A stretch of 64,000 bases of DNA from Amycolatopsis sacchari (GCF_900114035.1 NZ_FORP01000027.1:24612-88611); one strand, 5' to 3'. Positions 41,404-50,110 are shown, counted from the first letter of the stretch. The notes: generated by a model from the sequence alone, not told the origin. Made by a program: numbers and translations.

Positions 41404-43820
41404 TGGCGGAACGGGACGTCTCCACCGTCCGCTTCCCGGACGCCGGCCCGCCCGAGGACGTCGAGGTGCTGATCGTCGGCGCAGGCCCGGTCGGCCTGTC
41501 GGCGGCGGTCGAGTTGCACGCACGGGGCGTGGCGGTGGCCGTGGTGGACCAGGCGCGCGAGGCGACGCTGGTCCGCGCCGGGGCCATGGGGCACACACCG
41601 CGCGTGGTCGAGCACTTCCGCCGGTGGCGGGTGCTGCAGGAGATCCGCGACGAATGGACGTTCCCGCCGGAGTGGAACAAGGGCATCCGCCTGGTCACGT
41701 CGCTCGTGGGACACGAGCTGGTACCCACCCCGCGTCCCTCCTTTGTGGACACCGGACGCGGTGCGGCGGAGGAGGCGCTGCGCCGGCCGCAGACCGCGCT
41801 CGTCCAGGTCTTCCTGCGCCACCTCGCCCGGCACGGCGTCCGCGTCTCCGGAGGGTGGCGGCTGACCGGGCTGCGCGAGGACGCGTCGGGCATCGAGGCG
41901 ATCGGCGAAAGCGGCGGCGTGATCCGGGCGCGGTACGTCCTGGGTGCCGATGGCGGCAGCAGCACCGTCCGCCGTCTGGCCGGGATCGCCAGGCAGGGTG
42001 AGCACGCCACCGAGAAACGGGTGCGGCTGGTGGTGCGCACCGGCGACCTGTCCGGCCGGATCGGCCCGGCGCCCAGCGGCACCAACATCGTCGTCAACCA
42101 GCGGGCGGACGGGTTCCTCGCGGCGATCAGCCCGCGGGAATGGCGGGTCTACGCCGGGCCCTTCCCGCTCGACCACGAACCCACCGAAGCAGAACTGCTC
42201 GACACGGCACGGGCGGCGTTCGGGTTCGACCTCGACCTGGAACTGGCGTCGGCGACGACCTTCTACCACGCCACGCGGATCGCGGAGACCTTCCGCGCCG
42301 GGCGGGTGCTGCTGGCGGGCGACGCTGCCCACGTCCGGACGCCGGGCGGCAACCTCGGTGAGGGTTTCGGTGACGTGGTGAACCTGGGCTGGAAGCTCGC
42401 CGCCGTGCTGCGCGGCTCGGCGCCGGAGGAGTTGCTGGACTCCTACGACGCCGAACGCCGCCGCCACAACTGGCGGGTCGCCGACTTCGCGCTGCGGCGT
42501 TCGCGGCGGACCCAGGCCACGCTCGCCGACATCCGCCGCATCGGCGTGCCCGACGACGCCGACCTCAGCCCGGACGCGCGTCAGCGGCGCGAGGCCATCG
42601 GCACCCTGCTGCGGGAAAGCCGCCTCGGTGGCGACGGGGTCACCTTCGACGAGCGCTACGACGATTCGCCGGTGATCTGGTACGAGGACGGCCAGCTCGA
42701 TGCGGAACCGCCGTGGCGCGGCGACGGGTACACCGACGACCCGCGCCCGGGGCACCGGGCGCCCAACGGCGTGCTCGACCCCTACGGCGGCACGCTGTAC
42801 GACCGGATCGGCAACGACTTCGCGCTGCTCGTGCTGTCCGCGGATCGCGAGGCGGAGCGGGCCTTCGCCGCCGAGGCGGCCGCGCGGCGTCTCCCGTTCA
42901 CGGTCGTGCACCTCGACGGCACCGGGGCGGGCGAGGTCTACGACGCGCCTCTCGTGCTCGTCCGCCCGGACCAGCACGTCGCGTGGCGTGGTGCGGCGCT
43001 GCCGGAGGGCGGCGCGGCCGCGGTGTTCGACCGGGTACTGGGCGGCTCGCGGGTCAGTCCTAATTGGAGGGAGCCTCACATGGCCAGCTACACCGAGTTC
43101 TACGCGCCGCAGGGATTGCGGACCCGCGGCACGGTCATCGTCGTCCCGGGGCGCGGCGAGACCCAGCGCACCTACACCCGGCTGGGCAAGCGGCTCGCCG
43201 CGGACGCCTACGAGGTGCGGATCATCGACGCGCCGCGGATCGATCAACCCGACGTGCTGACCCGCCTCGGTGACGCGCTGACCGAAGCGGCCGGTGGGGC
43301 GGCGCGCCCGCTGGCCCTGCTCGGCGCCGACACGGGCGCGACCGCGCTCGCGGCACTCGTCGCGAGCGACGACACGTCCGCACCCTGGTGGCCCGACGCG
43401 CTCGTGCTCGCCGGGCCCGCCGGAGGTGCGACGGGCGCGACTGCGAGCTGGGACGAGGAACTTGACCTCAGGACCCACTGTCCCGCGCACCGCGCGGTGC
43501 TCTCCGGTGACGAGGCCTTCGCCCGCGACGCCCTCGCCGTGCCGGTGCCGCCGGAGTTGCTCGACGCCGCGTACGGCCGGGCGGTGGAGCTCCCGCACCT
43601 CGTGCTGGTGGGGGACGCGGATCCCCTCGTGGACCGCGAAACCCTGTCCCGCGCGGTGAAAGCGGCACCGGCGGCCCGGCTCGCGGTGGTGGGCGGGGCG
43701 CACCACGACGTGCTCAACGACCTGCAGCACCGCTCGGTCGCCGCCGAGATCGTCAGCTTCCTCGAAACGCTCGGCAACCGCCTGGTTCCCGTGATCTCGG
43801 TGGAATCGAGCACGTGGTGA
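41403..43820 (+). CDS. FAD monooxygenase fused to alpha/beta hydrolase
   Basis: This single 805-codon frame contains two enzymes. Residues 1-555 form a PheA/TfdB-type FAD hydroxylase: GAGPVG 26-31, LGADGGSSTV, GDAAHVRTPGGN with Gly-Asp at about 306-307, and a C-terminal tail LVRPDQHVAWRG ending near FDRVLGG, where stand-alone enzymes normally stop. Residues 560-805 form an alpha/beta hydrolase with nucleophile elbow G-A-D-T-G (Asp) and a final GGAHHDVLND His. At the junction a strong Shine-Dalgarno GGAGGGAG (43067-43074) precedes in-frame ATG 43080. The hydrolase might therefore also be made separately. The order hydroxylation then hydrolysis is inference. Confidence 0.85.
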   Translation: MAERDVSTVRFPDAGPPEDVEVLIVGAGPVGLSAAVELHARGVAVAVVDQAREATLVRAGAMGHTPRVVEHFRRWRVLQEIRDEWTFPPEWNKGIRLVTSLVGHELVPTPRPSFVDTGRGAAEEALRRPQTALVQVFLRHLARHGVRVSGGWRLTGLREDASGIEAIGESGGVIRARYVLGADGGSSTVRRLAGIARQGEHATEKRVRLVVRTGDLSGRIGPAPSGTNIVVNQRADGFLAAISPREWRVYAGPFPLDHEPTEAELLDTARAAFGFDLDLELASATTFYHATRIAETFRAGRVLLAGDAAHVRTPGGNLGEGFGDVVNLGWKLAAVLRGSAPEELLDSYDAERRRHNWRVADFALRRSRRTQATLADIRRIGVPDDADLSPDARQRREAIGTLLRESRLGGDGVTFDERYDDSPVIWYEDGQLDAEPPWRGDGYTDDPRPGHRAPNGVLDPYGGTLYDRIGNDFALLVLSADREAERAFAAEAAARRLPFTVVHLDGTGAGEVYDAPLVLVRPDQHVAWRGAALPEGGAAAVFDRVLGGSRVSPNWREPHMASYTEFYAPQGLRTRGTVIVVPGRGETQRTYTRLGKRLAADAYEVRIIDAPRIDQPDVLTRLGDALTEAAGGAARPLALLGADTGATALAALVASDDTSAPWWPDALVLAGPAGGATGATASWDEELDLRTHCPAHRAVLSGDEAFARDALAVPVPPELLDAAYGRAVELPHLVLVGDADPLVDRETLSRAVKAAPAARLAVVGGAHHDVLNDLQHRSVAAEIVSFLETLGNRLVPVISVESSTW

Positions 43821-43848
43821 GTCCACAAGCGACAGAAAGGGTCCTCCC

Positions 43849-44277
43849 ATGACCGACCAGTGGCACCGGCCGCTGCGCCACATCAAGGGCAGCGAACTGT
43901 CCGGCGACACCACGCAGACCAGCGGGATGCGGCGGCTCGAAGCCGTGTCCGGCAAGACCGTGGGCTCGGAGAAGGTGTGGATGGGCGAGACGCACGTCGG
44001 GCCCGCCACCAACTCCGGCGACCACCACCACGGCGAGGCGGAGACCGCGATCTACGTCAAGTCCGGCCACCCCGTGTTCGTCTTCGCCGACGGCGACGAG
44101 GAGATCCGACTGGAAACCGGGCCCGGTGACTACATCTTCGTGCCGCCGTACGTGCCGCACCGCGAGGAGAACCCCGGGGACGAGGACGCCGTCGTCGTCA
44201 TCGCGCGCAGCAGCCAGGAGGGCATCGTGGTGAACCTGCCCAGCCTCTGGTCCCCTGTGGACGGTCCCGCCGACTGA
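43849..44277 (+). CDS. Cupin-domain protein
   Basis: This 142-residue single-domain cupin has motif 1 around GDHHHGEAETAIYVKSG (His triplet and Glu, likely metal ligands) and motif 2 around PGDYIFVPPYVPHREENPG. Small cupins of this type act as dioxygenases, isomerases or binding proteins. The Shine-Dalgarno AGAAAGGG lies 8 bp upstream, and it is the last gene of the oxygenase-importer unit, 28 bp after the fused enzyme. A ring-cleavage or isomerase step is possible but unproven. Confidence 0.85.
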   Translation: MTDQWHRPLRHIKGSELSGDTTQTSGMRRLEAVSGKTVGSEKVWMGETHVGPATNSGDHHHGEAETAIYVKSGHPVFVFADGDEEIRLETGPGDYIFVPPYVPHREENPGDEDAVVVIARSSQEGIVVNLPSLWSPVDGPAD

Positions 44278-44281
44278 AACC

Positions 44282-45163
44282 TCACGTCGCCGGGCGCAAC
44301 CGCCGCACGTTCGCGGGGCCGTCGATCGCGCCGCGGGCGATGCGGTGGGCCAGCTCTTCGAGCCGTTCCCGCGTCGTGTGGTCCGCGGGCTGGTACACGA
44401 CGACCCGGGCACGCGGGTGCTCCTCCAGCTGCATCGTGATGGCCCGCACGGACAGGCTGCCGACGTGCAGCGAGCGGATCCCCTTCACCCGCCCGGGATC
44501 GGTCGCCACGTCCGCCTGGTCCCACAGGCGCACGAACAGCGGCGACTCCTCGCGGAGCCGGCGCAGGAACGGCTCCCACGCCGGATCGGTGACCGACTCG
44601 CCGTAGTACGCCCGCATCTTCGCCACGATCGCCGCGCACTCCTGCTCGTGGTCGGAGTGCCCCGCGATCCAGTCGGGGTGGGTGAAGTGCAGGTAGGCGC
44701 AGTTGCGGTCGGCCGCGGGCACCGCTTCGAGGTCGTCGATCATGAACCGGAACGGCGCGTTGTAGGCCAGCGCCTCGAACCACGGGTTCATCACGACCGC
44801 CGGGTGCGGCGACAGGCTGTCCAGCAGCGCCTGCACCTGGCCGCGGGCCCGTTCCCAGCTCGACGGGGTTTCCGCGCCGGGGTGCCCGCCGAGGAGGAAC
44901 AGGTGGCGGCGCTCGTCGCTGGACAGGCGCAGCGCGTCGGCGATGGCGGCCAGCACCTCGGCGCTCGGCCGCACGTCACGCCCTTGTTCGAGCCACGTGT
45001 ACCAGGTCGAGCCGACGTTCGCGAGGACCGCGACCTCCTCCCGGCGCAGGCCCTTGACCCGGCGCCGGCCACCACCTCCGGGTAGCCCGACGTCGGCGGG
45101 CGCGAGCCGGTCGCGCCGCGCCCGCAGGTACGCGCCGAGTTCGCGGGAACGGACATCCGCCAT
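44282..45163 (-). CDS. XRE-family regulator with MmyB-like ligand domain
   Basis: This 293-residue regulator has an N-terminal XRE helix-turn-helix (about residues 5-75, including RREEVAVLANVGSTWYTWLEQGRD) and a C-terminal MmyB-like domain (FNPWFEALAYNAPF-like, YLHFTHPDW, then LEEHPRARVVVYQPADH). Actinobacterial members usually control a divergent oxidoreductase or transporter. ATG 45163 is used; the longer frame is the antisense of the MFS gene. It faces the MFS gene across about 100 bp with a perfect 17-bp palindrome. Confidence 0.9.
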   Translation of the reverse strand: MADVRSRELGAYLRARRDRLAPADVGLPGGGGRRRVKGLRREEVAVLANVGSTWYTWLEQGRDVRPSAEVLAAIADALRLSSDERRHLFLLGGHPGAETPSSWERARGQVQALLDSLSPHPAVVMNPWFEALAYNAPFRFMIDDLEAVPAADRNCAYLHFTHPDWIAGHSDHEQECAAIVAKMRAYYGESVTDPAWEPFLRRLREESPLFVRLWDQADVATDPGRVKGIRSLHVGSLSVRAITMQLEEHPRARVVVYQPADHTTRERLEELAHRIARGAIDGPANVRRLRPAT

Positions 45164-45198
45164 GCCGACGATCATCCCACGGGGGCACGGGGGCAGGG

Positions 45199-45215
45199 TG
45201 GTGGTCCGACCACCA
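45199..45215. promoter_or_regulatory. 17-bp palindromic operator of the XRE/MFS pair
   Basis: TGGTGGTC (45199-45206) and GACCACCA (45208-45215) form a perfect palindrome around a single C. It lies 36 bp upstream of the XRE gene start and 51 bp upstream of the MFS start, as expected for a regulator that controls both directions. Confidence 0.7.
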
Positions 45216-45265
45216 GCATCACGGCGCTCTGGGTAGGTCCCCGCCGGCCACGCAGGGTTGGGGGC

Positions 45266-46675
45266 ATGGAACGAACCTGGCCGGTGTTCGTCGCGGCCTT
45301 CGGGGCGACGTACACGTTCAGCATCGGCAACGTGACCGCCCCGCGTCTGGGCCCGGAACTGGGCGCGAGCCGGGGCGAAACGGCGCTCGTCCTCGCCGCT
45401 TTCGCGGTGGCGTTCGCGGCGGGACTGATCCTCGCCGGACGCCTCGGCGACCGGTACGGCCGACGCCGGCTGCTGACGATCGGGCTCCTCGCGCTGGCGC
45501 TGACCTCGGCGTTCGCCGCGGCGGCTCCCGGACTGTGGTGGCTGGTCGCCGCCCGCGTCCTGCAGGGCACGGCCTCGGCGCTCGTGATGCCCCAGACGCT
45601 GGCGATCGTCCAGACCTCCGGCGGCCCGCACGCCAAGGCACGCGGGCTCGCCCTGTTCACCGCGAGCTCCGGCGTCGGCACCGTGGCGGGGCAGGTCCTC
45701 GGTGGCCTGGTGATGGGGCTGGACCTGCCGTTCGCGGGATGGCGGGGAGCGGTGCTGACCTCCGCGATCCCCGGTCTGGTGGCGCTGCTCGGCGCGCGGC
45801 GGCTGCCGGCGCACGCGCCGGACAGCACGGAACGGCCCGACCTCGGCGGTGCGCTGCGCGTGGGGATCCCGCTCCTGGCACTGGTCGCCGGGCTGTCGCT
45901 CGGCCCGGCGGTCGGCTGGGCGTGGTGGACGTTCGCGTTGGTGGCGCTGGGCCTGCTGGGGTTGTACGGCTTCTGGCTCAACCAGGGGCGGCGCGAGCGG
46001 GCGGGACACCCGGTGCTCGTCGCGCCGTCGAGCCTGCGCCTGCCCGCGCTGCGGCTCGGCCTGTCCATGGCCGTGCTGCTCTTCGCCGGTTATGGCGCGT
46101 TCAGCTACGAGTACTCGATGCTGACGCAGGTCGGCCTCGGGCTGACGCCGGTGGAGTCCGGCCTCGCGCTGACCGCGTTCGCCGGGACCTTCGTGCTCGC
46201 CGGACTCCGGATGCCGCGGATCACCGCGCGGTTCGGCGACCGCACGATGGAGCTGGCCGCGGGCCTGCTGGCCGCCGGTCTCGTCCTGCTCGGCGTGGCC
46301 TCGTGGGTCACCCAGGGCGAGGGCGCGGGGATCTGGATCGGCTGCTTCGAAGTGCTCGGCCTGCTCCTCGGCGTGGCGCAGGCGAGCCAGTACGGGCCCC
46401 TCGTCGGGACGGTGATGGCCGCGGTGCCGCACCGGGTCGCCGGCCTGGCTGGCGGGCTGTTCACGACCGCGCAACAGGCCTCACTGGGCCTCGGTATCGC
46501 CACGATCGGCGGAGTGCTGGGCGCACTCGCCCCGTCGCTCGGCTGGCAGCACGCCTTCGCGGTGGCGCTCGGCGTCCAGGTCGTCACCACCGCGTTGTTC
46601 TGGGTCCTCGCGCGACGGCTCCGGGGCCGGGCGCGACGGCCCGCGATGGAAGAAAGAAAGGAAATCCACCCGTGA
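45266..46675 (+). CDS. MFS transporter, 14-helix drug-efflux type
   Basis: This 469-residue polytopic membrane protein is of the DHA2-like MFS class. It has the helix 2-3 loop GRLGDRYGRRRLL, a helix 4 segment RVLQGTASALVMPQTLAI and antiporter motif C-like GVGTVAGQVLGGLVMG. It would export a small molecule. Its stop overlaps the EthD gene start (GTG 46672), so exporter and EthD protein are coupled. Regulation by the divergent XRE/MmyB-like protein is likely. Confidence 0.9.
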   Translation: MERTWPVFVAAFGATYTFSIGNVTAPRLGPELGASRGETALVLAAFAVAFAAGLILAGRLGDRYGRRRLLTIGLLALALTSAFAAAAPGLWWLVAARVLQGTASALVMPQTLAIVQTSGGPHAKARGLALFTASSGVGTVAGQVLGGLVMGLDLPFAGWRGAVLTSAIPGLVALLGARRLPAHAPDSTERPDLGGALRVGIPLLALVAGLSLGPAVGWAWWTFALVALGLLGLYGFWLNQGRRERAGHPVLVAPSSLRLPALRLGLSMAVLLFAGYGAFSYEYSMLTQVGLGLTPVESGLALTAFAGTFVLAGLRMPRITARFGDRTMELAAGLLAAGLVLLGVASWVTQGEGAGIWIGCFEVLGLLLGVAQASQYGPLVGTVMAAVPHRVAGLAGGLFTTAQQASLGLGIATIGGVLGALAPSLGWQHAFAVALGVQVVTTALFWVLARRLRGRARRPAMEERKEIHP

Positions 46676-47016
46676 TCAAGATGATCATCACACTGAACCG
46701 CCGCAAGGGCATGACGCACGAGGAGTTCACGGACTACCAGCGGAACGTCCACCGGCCGCTGCTCATGTCCATCCCGGAGGCGAAGCAGTACATCCGGAGG
46801 TTCGTCGTCTCCTACCCCGTCCCGGCGCCCCGCTACCCCGAGCCGGCGTACGACTCGGTGGTCGAGGCCTGGTTCGACAGCATGGCGGACCTCGAAGCCC
46901 TGTTCTTCAGCGAGAACTTCCTGAAGATCGTCGACCCCGACCACGAGAACTTCATCGACCTGTCGACGTTCGGCCGCATCATCTGCGAGGAGGACGTGGT
47001 CATCGACGGGGAGTGA
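46672..47016 (+). CDS. EthD-domain protein (dimeric alpha+beta barrel)
   Basis: This 114-residue EthD-type ferredoxin-like barrel protein starts at GTG 46672 after AAAGGAAAT, overlapping the MFS stop by 4 bp. Recognisable parts are MIITLNRRKGMTHEEFTDYQRNVHRPL and VVEAWFDSMADLEALF (read in parts), where the invariant His sits in NVHRPL. EthD proteins support P450-linked ether degradation or polyketide cyclisation/decarboxylation. Its stop lies inside the first copy of a 23-bp tandem repeat. The reaction here is unknown. Confidence 0.88.
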   Translation: MIKMIITLNRRKGMTHEEFTDYQRNVHRPLLMSIPEAKQYIRRFVVSYPVPAPRYPEPAYDSVVEAWFDSMADLEALFFSENFLKIVDPDHENFIDLSTFGRIICEEDVVIDGE

Positions 47017-47070
47017 GCACCGGATGAGCTGGTGAGTGAGCACCGGATGAGCTGGTGAGTGAGCACCGGA
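47011..47070. repeat. 23-bp tandem repeat, 2.6 copies, across the EthD stop codon
   Basis: GAGTGAGCACCGGATGAGC plus TGGT is repeated exactly at 47011-47033 and 47034-47056, followed by a partial third copy GAGTGAGCACCGGA to 47070. The first copy supplies the EthD TGA. Each unit contains TGAG and a possible ATGAG start. The repeat separates the EthD gene from the hydrolase gene. Confidence 0.9.
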
Positions 47071-47116
47071 CGGCGGCATGGTGCGTTCGCAGTCCACGAC
47101 CGGAAGGGAAAGCACC

Positions 47117-47848
47117 ATGACCGCCGTCTTCGTCCACGGGGTACCGGAAACCACCGAGGTGTGGCGCCGTCTGCGCGGCCACCTCGACCGCGACAGCGTC
47201 GCCGTCCCGCTGCCGGGGTTCGGCACCCCCTGGCCGGACTCCTTCGGTGCCACGAAAGAGGAGTACGCCGACTGGCTCACCGCGTGGTTGCGGGACGTCC
47301 CGGGCCCGGTCGACCTGGTGGGGCACGACTGGGGCGCCTTCCTGGTCTACCGGATCGCCACGGCGTCCGGGATCCCGTTGCGCAGCTGGACCGCCGACGT
47401 CATGTGCGGGCTGCACCAGGAGTACGAGTGGCACGAGGTGGCGCGGTACTGGCAGACACCCGGCGTGGGGGAGGAGGTCGTGCGGCAGATGATCGCCGAC
47501 AAGGGCGCCACGGCGAGCACGCTGCGCGAGCGTGGCGTGCCCGAGCAGGACGTGGGGGAGATGACGAGCCACATCGACGAGCTGATGGGGCGGAGCATCC
47601 TCGGCCTCTACCGCTCGGCGGTGCCGAACCTCTCGGATTGGGCGAGCGACGTCCCCACCGCCGCTCCCGGGCTGGTGCTGCTGCCGGAGAACGACGCCTC
47701 CGACAACCGGGCGCAGGCCGGGGAGATCGCCGGGAGGGTGTCCGCGGAGTTCCGGGTGCTGCCGGGATGCGGGCACTTCTGGATGCTGGACGACCCGGAG
47801 GGCACGGCGAAGGTGCTCACGACGTTCTGGGACTCGGTCGGTTCGTGA
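47117..47848 (+). CDS. Alpha/beta hydrolase with Asp nucleophile (epoxide-hydrolase-like)
   Basis: This alpha/beta hydrolase has 243 residues from ATG 47117 (Shine-Dalgarno GGAAGGGAAAG). It carries HGVPET at the oxyanion hole, nucleophile elbow G-H-D-W-G and the catalytic His in GCGHFWMLDDPEG. GHDWG is typical of epoxide hydrolases and fluoroacetate/haloalkane dehalogenases. It is probably the last gene of the MFS-EthD-hydrolase unit. Its 3' end overlaps the convergent ATPase gene by 32 bp, so full-length transcripts of the two would be mutually antisense there. Confidence 0.87.
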   Translation: MTAVFVHGVPETTEVWRRLRGHLDRDSVAVPLPGFGTPWPDSFGATKEEYADWLTAWLRDVPGPVDLVGHDWGAFLVYRIATASGIPLRSWTADVMCGLHQEYEWHEVARYWQTPGVGEEVVRQMIADKGATASTLRERGVPEQDVGEMTSHIDELMGRSILGLYRSAVPNLSDWASDVPTAAPGLVLLPENDASDNRAQAGEIAGRVSAEFRVLPGCGHFWMLDDPEGTAKVLTTFWDSVGS

Positions 47849-49634
47849 GGACCGGTGTCCCGGTCAGCTCGTGGTGCCAGAGCAGCTCACTCATGCGCCG
47901 GACGGCCGCGGCGAGGTGGCGGCGGTAGGTGCTGAACGGGACGCCGAGGCGCTCCGCCGCCGCCTCCTGCGTCGGCACGGCCTTGAAGTAGGTGACGGTC
48001 ACCGCCCGGTGGAGTTTGTCGCCGCCCCGCTCGCCCAGCAGCGCGTCGGCGGCGTAGGTCAGCAACTCGGGGAGGCTGCGGCCGCTTTCCACGAGCACGC
48101 GGCTGCGGTCGAGCGGGTTCGCGACCGGGCGGCGGAACGTGCGCAACGCGTCACGGACGGCGGCGTCGAACTCCTCCCGCGACAGCACGACCAGATTGTC
48201 CTGCCGTGCCAACGGTTTCCGTGTCACGACCTGGCCCGAGAGCATCGCCCTGCTCCGCTCCGCCAGCCACGCGGCGGCGGGCTGGGCGCGCCAGTCGTGT
48301 GCGAACACCGCGTACCCGTGCTCCCCAGCGTCGATCCGCGGCCACCCGAGTTCGGCGAGGCAGGAGTCCCAGTCGCCGTCGTCCGGCAGCACGAGGTAGG
48401 ACCAGGCGAGGTTGCTGGACCGCAGCACCTCGCCGAGAACGCGCCAGCGGGACCCGTGGAACCGGGTCACGCCGAGGTGCTCGCCCGGTCGTACCGGGGC
48501 GTTTTCCCTTGCGTGCCGCCAGACCGCGGCGATCACGGGATCCGTTTCGTCGGGGTCGGTCAGCCGGAGCCAGGCCCCCGGCGCGTCCGGTACGTCGTCC
48601 TCGTCGAGCCACTTCGCCAGCGGCCGGTCGCGACGGTACAGGTGGCCCAGGGCGCCGACGCTCTGCCGGAGCCGGTTCTCCGGCGCGACGCGGAGCTGCT
48701 GGAAGACGTGTTCCCGCACCTGGGCGTGCAGGTCGGCGAAGCTGTCCGGGTCGCGCCACCTGAGGTCGGCTTCGACCGCCTCCCGCACGGCGTCGTGCGG
48801 GAACAGCCCGTCCGGATGGGATTCCACGAACGGTTGCGCCCGCAGCCATTCGAACAGCAGCGGCGCGTCCTCGCCCAGCAGTTCGCGCAACAGCGCTTCG
48901 GAGGTGAAGCGCGCGTGCGCGCAGATCTCCAGTGCCCTGCGGTGCCGCGGGCTGGGGAGTTCGCCGACGAGCTGGGGGAGCAGTGTCGCGACGAGGTCCT
49001 GGCCCGGGGTCCACGGGGTGCCGTCGTCCCGCGCGGCCCTGGCGGCCAGCGCCAGCGCGAGCGGGTTGCCCCCGGCGAACGACAGCACGTCCTGGTGCCG
49101 GGCGGCCGGAACGCCGTGCGCTGCGAGCACCTCCACCGCTTCGGCCGGAGCGAGGTCCCCCAAGGCGGTGACCCGCACCAGCTTCGCCCACCCGGGATCC
49201 GCCACCGCGGGCGGTTCCGGCGGCTCCCGGCTCGCCACGACGACCACCGCACCGACGGGCAGCTGGGTCAGGAGCCATTCCTGCTCCCGCGTCCCCTTGA
49301 TGTCGCAGAGGTTGAGGTGGTCGACGAGCAGCACCAGCGCCGGGTCGCGCACGGCGTCCCCGACCGCCGCGATCGGGGACGCGGCCTTTTCGCCGCTTTT
49401 GCCGTCCAGCTCGACCACCCGGCGCCCGGCCCGCCTGGCCTCGCGCGCATACCGCCGCAGCAGCATCGACTTCCCGATGCCGCCGGGCCCGTGCACGTGG
49501 TGGATCGGCGGGGCGGTACCCGCGAGCGCGGCCCGGAACGCCGCGAGCTCCGGGCCGCGCCCGACGAAGCCGCGGTCGCGCCCGGCTTCGACGGCGTCCC
49601 CGAGGCGTTCCGCGGTGCTGCTGGTCGTGCTCAC
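47817..49634 (-). CDS. STAND/AAA-type ATPase regulator with C-terminal helix-turn-helix
   Basis: This 605-residue protein starts at GTG 49634. The N-terminal ATPase has GFVGRGPELAAFRAAL, Walker A GPGGIGKSM (49-57) and Walker B LVLLVDHLN (about 101-108). A winged-helix/sensor region follows, a GNAT-like or sensory central part, and a C-terminal HTH: TQEAAAERLGVPFSTYRRHLAAA near residue 570. This resembles signal-transduction ATPases that act as transcriptional regulators. No partner is adjacent upstream; the convergent hydrolase overlaps its end by 32 bp. The signal and targets are unknown. Confidence 0.75.
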   Translation of the reverse strand: MSTTSSTAERLGDAVEAGRDRGFVGRGPELAAFRAALAGTAPPIHHVHGPGGIGKSMLLRRYAREARRAGRRVVELDGKSGEKAASPIAAVGDAVRDPALVLLVDHLNLCDIKGTREQEWLLTQLPVGAVVVVASREPPEPPAVADPGWAKLVRVTALGDLAPAEAVEVLAAHGVPAARHQDVLSFAGGNPLALALAARAARDDGTPWTPGQDLVATLLPQLVGELPSPRHRRALEICAHARFTSEALLRELLGEDAPLLFEWLRAQPFVESHPDGLFPHDAVREAVEADLRWRDPDSFADLHAQVREHVFQQLRVAPENRLRQSVGALGHLYRRDRPLAKWLDEDDVPDAPGAWLRLTDPDETDPVIAAVWRHARENAPVRPGEHLGVTRFHGSRWRVLGEVLRSSNLAWSYLVLPDDGDWDSCLAELGWPRIDAGEHGYAVFAHDWRAQPAAAWLAERSRAMLSGQVVTRKPLARQDNLVVLSREEFDAAVRDALRTFRRPVANPLDRSRVLVESGRSLPELLTYAADALLGERGGDKLHRAVTVTYFKAVPTQEAAAERLGVPFSTYRRHLAAAVRRMSELLWHHELTGTPVLTNRPSPRTS

Positions 49635-49669
49635 CTTTCGACGCTACAGGGGGAGACGGGAACTGCGAA

Positions 49670-50098
49670 CTAAACGCTTCCGACAGTGCCCTGGAGGTCG
49701 GTCATGCGTTCGTCGTAGCCGGTCTCCGGGTTGACGACCCGCCCTGCCGCCCACCAGTTTTCGCGCGCTGTCTCGAAGGCCACCAGCAGGACGTCCTCCT
49801 CACCGACGTCGGCGAAGGACCGCAGGTTGGCCACGATCGCCCGGAACAGCTCGGTCTTCTGCTCCGCGGTGCGCTGGTTGAACGCCAGCTGGATGAACAT
49901 CGCGCGCTCGCCGCGGGGCAGGCCGAACACGACGGGCTGGATGACGAAGTTCTCGGGGTCGACCTCGTGGAAGACGTGGAACTGGTCGTCCTCGGGGATC
50001 TTCAGCACGTCCACCATGGCGCGGTGGATGGCCTCGGAAACGAGGTGGCGGTATTCGGGGGTGGTTCCCCGGCGCAGGTGGACGTTGACGAGAGGCAT
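49670..50098 (-). CDS. Tautomerase-superfamily protein
   Basis: This 142-residue protein starts MPLVNVHLRRG, giving the catalytic N-terminal Pro (after Met removal) of 4-oxalocrotonate tautomerase-like enzymes. The length suggests the fused-dimer or cis-CaaD/MSAD-like class. The Shine-Dalgarno AAAGGAAAA is 7 bp upstream, and the gene sits 12 bp after a carboxymuconolactone-decarboxylase-like gene, so both form an operon. Isomerisation of an enol or keto acid in an aromatic-degradation route is plausible. Confidence 0.87.
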   Translation of the reverse strand: MPLVNVHLRRGTTPEYRHLVSEAIHRAMVDVLKIPEDDQFHVFHEVDPENFVIQPVVFGLPRGERAMFIQLAFNQRTAEQKTELFRAIVANLRSFADVGEEDVLLVAFETARENWWAAGRVVNPETGYDERMTDLQGTVGSV

Positions 50099-50110
50099 GG
50101 TGTTTTCCTT

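Noticed and set aside
43080..43820. Alpha/beta hydrolase as a separate gene only
   Set aside because: The upstream monooxygenase frame is continuous with it and has no stop, so it is annotated as a fusion with a possible internal start.
47011..47070. Tandem 23-bp repeat considered as a CRISPR-like array
   Set aside because: The units are directly adjacent with no spacers, there are fewer than three full copies, and no cas genes are present.
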